Assembly: GCA_014549065.1 (NCBI GenBank)
Contig: JACDOX010000015.1
Coordinates: 7,241,527 to 7,305,526, forward strand
Length of the DNA: 64,000 bases
Origin: Cardinalis cardinalis
Lineage: Eukaryota > Chordata > Aves > Passeriformes > Cardinalidae
Reading direction: 5' to 3'
Of the stretch, positions 57,101 to 64,000 are shown piece after piece (position 1 is the stretch's first letter; each line of letters begins with the position of its first letter). The translations under genes were made by a program, and so were the position numbers. The notes below the pieces were generated by a model. That model saw only the letters and a list, made by a program, of their open reading frames with translations. It did not search any database and had not been told where the DNA came from.

Positions 57101-60100
57101 CTCTGGTTCTCACGAGCAGGTACACACACAGTGCAGGTCTGTGGCAATGGTCTGCAGGACACAAATCCCCCATACCATTGGGGGGGAAAGATGACTCCGT
57201 ATAAAACTTGCTTTTTGTTCATCAAATTGTCTGGAAAGGAGTTAAAAAGCCTTGAAGACTATACTTCTGGCAACTGTCCTACTGTTTATACTTTAACAGC
57301 CCCAANATTTCACTTTCATAATAATTTCTTGATGTTTAACTCTTGTTTCCTATATAATTTGAATTTTAAAACAAGTCCACAGAAGCATCATTAAAAAAAA
57401 AAAGACAAAACAACAAAAACCTAGGTCCATAAAATCTTTCAAAACAAGTATCAGTCATGATAAAAAAGAAGGAACAGTCATGTGTTAAACTACTCCACTG
57501 CATTATCTGCATGAGCAGCAAGGGTCACTTTGTCACCATGTCTGCTACTGTGCTCAGACTGCACCAGTCATTACTCTTACACAGGAACAGAAATGTATCT
57601 AACTATTTAAAGAAATTTTACAATAGCAGAGTAGTTTGTGCAGTTGTTGGCAAAACCTCACTCCTGACTGACTATTCAGCTATATTTAAAGGAAGGAAAG
57701 AAAACAGGAGCACTTACAACTGTATTACATGAAATCAAAATTTAAGGAATTACTCTTCTGAAGAGCCACTCTCTAAGGAATGCATTTTTAGGAACCAAGA
57801 AGTCACTTTGGAATATCACCTTTCTTATGTGAACATACTTGAACAACTGAAAACGCCAAGTCTAATAAGAATCTTTGTTATGTTGGTGAGAAGTTTTTTA
57901 TTGAGTACCATCAGTTCCATCTCTCCTTCAAAATTTTTCTTAACAGACATTTTAGTAAAAAATCTCACCCTAAAGTTTACTTTAAAGTACAGGAACTTCT
58001 AGAAGCACCAGGTAAAGACATCTGGCTTGACCAATGTTTGTAGTATACTGACCAATATTTTGGACTTTAAAAAATGTTTTTTTCCACTCCCTTCTAATTC
58101 ACAGACCTGCTTATTTTTTATTCCAATATTATAAAATTTAAAACAAATACTGTGACTCTCCAAAAATCTATTTCTGGATATGTGTTAAAAGATTACAAGC
58201 AGACAGTGTTGATTTCCTCTTCCATGAATTGTTATGCACAGCTAAATTTATTTCCTTGCCAATAACTCTTTTTTTTCAATTTTTTTAAACAAAAAAGTGA
58301 TAACAAGCAATCTCCACCCAAGTCCCTCAGAAAATGGAGAGGACAGGTTCTTAAGTGTTATATGGGACATGAGGGGGGAGGAAGAGATGAGGGCAAGGAG
58401 ATTGATGTAAGAAGTAGGTCTTGCCCATGCTTTCCTCTTGCAGAAAGATAATCCATTATCTTTCACCAGCTGTCACCCACAGAGCTCTGAAGGTGAATTA
58501 CTGGAGCACATTTCCCAGTGAGGTGTCTGTATTATTTATTCTGCAGTTATCAAGCATATACTTGAAGAAAGAGCTATCATTACCAATGTGCACAATGACA
58601 TATTACAGCCACTGACACAAAAGATCATTGCTGCCATGTGTGCACAAGTGTGCACTGCTGTTTTGAAGACATCACTACAAAGTGCCTTCTCTAAATAAGA
58701 AATGAAAGTATAGAATAAGAAAGAAATGAAAAGTGATGAGTCTGAACAATTAAATGAAAGAGAAAATTTAGGCATAAGAGGAGGAGAATGGTATTTNTCA
58801 GTAGTTTTAAGCAGCATGACTCAGTCCACAAAAAAAATTGTCATTATTTCACTGTCTTCTTTTTCCCCCAAGGTACTTCCACAGTGTGCAAGCACCAGAG
58901 CATCTGAAACAACTACACAACACTTTGAGAAAAGTTTCTTCTGAAAAATGAACACACATTATAAACTGCTCAGACACAGACAGACACAGCCCTTGCCCCA
59001 GAAGGGCAGTGGACCATTACATTATATAGAGCACTCAATGAATGCCTTCATGACATAGCTGACAATGTATGTTCTCTGAGAAGGGTATCTGCCAGACTTC
59101 CAGGCATTTAGGAATGTAGGAATTTGGAAGAATGTTATTATTTTGCAAGGGTTTTGCTGTAAGCAAAATACTCAGAGACACAGATAAAAATTCACTGTAC
59201 GGAAAGTCAAGTGCCATTTTGATACCTTCTAAGTACAAAACAGCACTAGAAAAGGATTCATTTCTTAGGTTTTGTCCCATTTGTACATTGTNATTTTCAT
59301 TATTGATAGCACTTCCATATACCAATATGATTTTGAAACACTGAAATTGTTGTGCATTTTGGTTAGCTGAGTCTACTATCATCAATCAAGAATATCAGCA
59401 TTAAAACCATGTTGCAAGNCCAACTTCATTTAAGTCACATGAGTTCACAGTTTACAGAAAAAACAAAAACCCCAGCTAGTACCTCCCACTACATCTTCCT
59501 CTTATGANGAACATTTGCTTCACCCTGTTGCTAGCAACTGCTTAGCCAGACTCCTTATAGTGTCAGATATAGGCATATTAGGAGCCCTACTGGATAGAGA
59601 TCCTTTGTGATATGAGAACNTATCTACTACAACAACTAAACCTGTACTTTTCATAAAGGATGATTCAGGCTCACAGTCATGCAGGGAGGGCAGGCTCTTC
59701 TGACAGCTCCACGGAGGAATGCTTTAAAATATCCAAGTGCTATCAAGCTAACTAGACATAAGGAAACCACACTTGAGAGACAGCACTAAACGTAAAATAT
59801 AGGTTCAAAGTTCTTAAAACCTGTTCTGGCAAATTCACTGCCAGGAACAAGGAAACTGGTGNTTTCTTTAAATACATGGAAGAAAAACATGAACAAAATT
59901 TAGTTTCCCTTCATTTAACAAGCCTAGTTAAAAGCTTGTCAATGCTTTTGTTTAGACTGTGGTAAAATGCCAGCCAACCAAGATGACCACCTGGGACTAT
60001 CAAAAAAACAAGTTGTATTAGTTACTTTATCTACAGCAAGAAGAAGATGCTACTTCACATATTGCTTTTCATTCTGAGAAGTATGAAGAACAACTATTTA

Positions 60101-60160
60101 CTATTAGAGCAGCCACNACATTAAATACATTTGTTAACTTGAAAAAAAATATACTGAACC

Positions 60161-60905
60161 GCAGAGTAAACTTGGGTTGGAAGGGACTTCGAGACATCAG
60201 AATCCACCCAAATTACTCAAAGCTGAGATAACATCAAAGTTCCATCAGATGACAAAGGGCTTGTCCAGCTGAGGTTTGCTGCCAGGATAAAGAGCCTTTC
60301 ATCTTTCTGGGTGACTCTTCCAGTGCAAGGCCATCCTCAGGAGGAGTAGTTTTATTTTTCTCTCACAAAGAGTCAGAATCCTCCTTGCCATAGCCTGTGT
60401 CCACTGTTTGTCCTTCTTGGCAGTGCACCCAGAAAGCATNTGCCTCTCTGTTCTCCCTAACCACACGTGTGGCAGTGGAGGGTAACAATATTTCCCTTCT
60501 CCAGGCATATCAGGCTTTTGTGGCATCTCACACTCTTAAGGCCCTCAGCCACACCAGCGCTTTACTCCTAGTCTCACTTCAGCTTCCCAGTGGTTCTTCT
60601 GTACTGGGAAGCCCTGAACTGAACACAGTACAAGAAAAGTGGCCTTGCAAGAGTTGTGTAAAGAGAAAAACAACCACTTCCCTCAGCCTGCTGGCAACAC
60701 TCTCCAGATGCAGTCTTGCACACAGGCAGCTTCCATTTCTACATTGATGCATCACTGACTTTTTCAACTAATGTTTACCAGGATCCACAAATCCTTTTTT
60801 GTAAGGCTACTGTCTAGATGGTCATTCCCCAACTTTTACAGCTGCACATAGCAAGACTTTGCATTTGTCATGCTCAATTTCGTGATGTTTCACAGTGCGA
60901 GGGAA
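60161..60905 (-). mobile_element. Long, diverged CR1 LINE fragment, minus strand
   Basis: The tail-side end reads cttgggttggaagggacttc. Further in, ccctgaactgaacacagtac, tttgtaaggctactgtctag and gcatttgtcatgctcaattt follow the order of the CR1 region upstream of the 3' end. The middle (60300-60560) is poorly matched, so this may be one old copy of about 750 bases or two fragments. Confidence 0.65.
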
Positions 60906-63457
60906 GTATAATGCTGTATACAAAAGGTAGAGGATGGAATGTAGTATCTGCTATCCCCACCCTCAAAACATGCCTGAAACATTAAACACAATCTTTATGA
61001 TGTTTAACACTACCCACAAGAACAGGAAGTCTATACCTAGATAACCTACAGCTTTGGTTCTGTCAGGATAAACCAGGGCAACTTCTCCTGGTCTGAGCCA
61101 CTCAAACACATGCATACCTTTAACACAGATGAAAATTACTGCAAAGCCCTTTCCTAAGGGCAGTAAAAGCTTCTTCACAAATAGCTTCTAATTTTCTTAA
61201 TTAAAAATCTCCCACTTCCCTCCTTCACAAAATGTCAGGGCTTTTATCTTCACAATTCACATCAGAGTCAACTCCAAGATGCACAAGGATTGATTATTTC
61301 TAGCCACAGATGTAAACCTGACTAGGTCATGCCTGCCAGGGTCAAGCCTGCCCAGTACTGCNCTACATCCAACCCAGTAAATCCTGCTGGCCCACAGTAG
61401 TAAANACACACTGATAACCAGAGTTCAGTTGCCTTAATAACCAGTAAATACTTCTAGGGGAAGATAAAGACAATCTGTGGGTCTGATACAGCCCCCAGTG
61501 AGGCATCCGCACACTATGCTGTCCCAGGTTATCTGGAGTACCAGGCCAGAAGAACCACAGTTTAAAAACAGCTGTGTGTATATTGACATTATTCCCAACT
61601 TAAATATCAACTGTTCAGGAAACCAAAGGCTGAACTAACTGGTAAGGGCAATCTTCAATTACATACCAGAGTAAGTTAACATAGTCAAACTTAACTCCTC
61701 TGTGCAGTGATATGATGCCACATGACCTAAGGCATTTTACTACAACTAGTTAAAGCTGCTCTGGAAGGAAAAGGTGTGTGCTTCTTCCCTGTGACACAGC
61801 TGACCTGCAACTTCTCAGACAGTCTGCTCTGGCAGATGAAGTGCTGTGAGTTTAGGAAAAATACCTACTACCCATTAAAGGCAGAAATATTAAATACCAC
61901 AGGCTCCAGCCTTCACTCTGCACTTACAACTCAACATCTAGCAGTTACTCCACTATGACATCTAGGTCACTTTTAGCCTCTTGTACATGTGAAACTTTCC
62001 TTCTCACAGCCTCCTGGAGGAAGTCCCACGGTTCTGAACCACAAAAATGTATTTTCCTTCAAAATGTGTAACTTGAGAGCAACGATGCCACCCTAAAAGT
62101 AGCTCTGATAGAGAGAACAGAATGAGATTCCCTCCTTGGCTTAAAGAGCATACAAACTAAAATGAAAGAAAATGTGCTCAGATAGTACATTCCCATTTCA
62201 TGCTGACATAATGTAAGCAATCACAGACTAGACACAGAAACCTAAATCCCTAATTTAAAAATTTCAATGCAAACATCTTATCCAAGTACACCTAACTGTA
62301 GGAAGAACACCTAACAAGAGGAAAAATTTTCTTTTTGTCCTTTGGATCCAGAGTCCAAAAACTAGAGCCTGTAGAACAAAGCCTGCAGAGCTTGCACACT
62401 GGGTGACCATCTCTGAGGGCTCACAAGAGACAGACCACAGCCATGCAGTCATGATACGCAGAAATGGNGGTGACACATCACAACCTAACTAATCCTATCA
62501 GAAAAAGAGCTAAATCTAAAGACTAAACATGCATNTTAAAAAGCAAGCCTTTGGGAACATATTTCAAAATTATATAATAGGATCTTCATGCCTGGAGTCA
62601 CCCTCCTGCTGTTCCTACTCTGCCTTAATTACAGTAAAATNAAAGGCACTCTGAACACTCCAGCTTCCTGTATTGATAATCCAAGTCACATGGGCAGCAG
62701 TAAGGCTGGCAGCACATAGAAAAGCTCCATGAAGAACCCAACTTTTGAGGAAGGATGTGCAAAATGAAGATCATAGCAGCCATGTAATAACATCAGCAAT
62801 CCTAGTAGGGTGTGCAAGGCAATGGAGACAATCCCCATCCACTCCCAAGGTACACATCAAATCTCTGTAAGAAGTAGTGGGGGGAAGCAGGGACAGAGGA
62901 ATTCCTCAAGAGTGGGGAAAAGATTCCAGATGTCCCATGAGTATTACCATGCAATTACTAGAAACCTTGTCCTTCCTCAGNTGAGGACAGAGATTTCAAA
63001 GGCACAAGAACAGTGCAGTTCTTAGGCTAAGGGACCATTACTGGCAGGGAAATCATAATATACAACTCTCCATACTTCTACAGTGGTTGCTGTGCTTTGG
63101 GTAAAGTCATACCTCCTGTAAAAAGAATGAATCCACACCCCANGAACTACACAGTCCCAAATAAAGTACAATATTGCCAGAATAGCTGCAACACTTCTTT
63201 AAGACTGACTTCCATATACCTACTCAAACAAGTTTAAAACAGGTGTCATTTTACTTGTTACTTCACCTTTCACCAAATCTTTTGATGACAATTAGAACAC
63301 CATAACTCAGGTTTAAGCTGAAGTAAAAGTCCAGACAGAATTTTGTATTGACTTTTCCAAAACCCTGGGCATGCACATCTCACTGAACTGCCATAAACAT
63401 TCCAAGCAGGACTTCAAAAATTATGCATGTTTATTTTTATAAACATGGATAATTTTT

Positions 63458-63472
63458 GTTGTTGTTGTTGTT
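63458..63472. repeat. (GTT)5 microsatellite
   Basis: Five perfect GTT units follow a short T run. Confidence 0.9.
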
Positions 63473-64000
63473 GGAGAACAATTATAAATTATGAAAAGAA
63501 TTTGGGACATATTTGAAATTGGTGCTGCTTCTGACCTCTTCTCAGCCTTTTGGGGAAAGGCACCTAAACATATTCACCCCTCAACGGCACTGCACTTAAA
63601 TTAAGAACTATACCTCANACTTCACTAGTGCACATCTGATTAATAAATTCCACACAGTTTCAATGATTTAATATTTGGTAAAAATATCCCCATCATTTTC
63701 TAAAGCTCAGACTCCTTTATAGATGTCTTAGGTTGGGTATCCAGAGGAACTAATCACATTTGAAGCTTTAGGCCACGGTTAAGTAATAACACGTTTCAGT
63801 GTTAAGACCCTGATGACATGAATGATAGAAATTAAGATCTCAGGCACTTGAGGATGCCTAAGGCCTCAGCTGGAAATGATGGATGCACACACTTAATCTG
63901 AATGCACTCTAAGTATATCTCCAGACATGATTACTGAGGTCTATGCAAAATCAGGGCTTAAGAAAACAGTGTGTAGTTTCCTACTGAAGAAAGCTACATT

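Larger units (their letters stand above)
43226..64000 (-). other. CDC42BPB intron 1, 3' part (at least 20.8 kb)
   Basis: No sequence encoding the expected first exon (start MSAKVRLKKLEQ in human) and no clear CpG island was found, so the promoter should lie beyond 64000. Recognised content is three CR1 fragments (45211-45375, 47964-48150, 60161-60905), a short repeated block at 44635-44707, a small N cluster at 54931-54966 and a (GTT)5 microsatellite. No other gene was recognised. Confidence 0.75.

Noticed and set aside
63808..63850. Sequence resembling a C/D box snoRNA C box (ctgatgaca)
   Set aside because: No paired D box with terminal stem and no C'/D' arrangement at the right distance could be found.

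Overview
The window is vertebrate nuclear DNA, almost certainly from a bird. It holds one large gene on the minus strand, broken into many short exons with GT-AG introns, in AT-rich and repeat-poor sequence whose recognisable transposon fragments are all CR1 LINE tails, the dominant family in birds. The gene is CDC42BPB (MRCK-beta), a Cdc42-effector kinase of the DMPK/ROCK family that phosphorylates myosin regulatory machinery and controls actomyosin contractility.

Twenty-three constitutive coding exons can be placed with matching reading phase at every junction, from 43225 (transcript 5' side) down to 1311 (3' side). They total 2997 coding bases, about 999 residues, equivalent to about residues 59 to 1057 of the human protein. 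Numbering exons from 2 (assuming one upstream coding exon), exons 2-8 (43225-18070) encode the kinase domain and most of the AGC tail. Exon 9 carries the hydrophobic motif. Exons 10-20 encode the long coiled coil, exons 21-23 a variable linker, and exon 24 the first half of the C1 zinc finger. The first ~58 residues with the promoter, and the rest of C1 plus the PH, CNH and CRIB regions, lie outside the window on either side.

Layout: 1-20 kb is the compact exon-rich part, 20-31 kb holds four widely spaced kinase exons, 31-43 kb is one 12.3 kb intron, and 43.2-64 kb is the 3' part of intron 1 with no exon found. Non-coding content is five CR1 fragments, a few short tandem repeats including a perfect 48-bp duplication, an A/C-only tract with a G-quadruplex-like motif on the transcribed sense strand, and several stretches that look like conserved non-coding sequence.

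No second gene, RNA gene, CRISPR array or novel system was found. The most useful observations are a candidate unlisted 51/87-bp in-frame cassette exon in the linker between coiled coil and C1, an in-frame tandem acceptor at exon 23, and the fact that all five single-base Ns inside exons fall at third codon positions. The last point suggests the many isolated Ns mark polymorphic sites rather than sequencing gaps.
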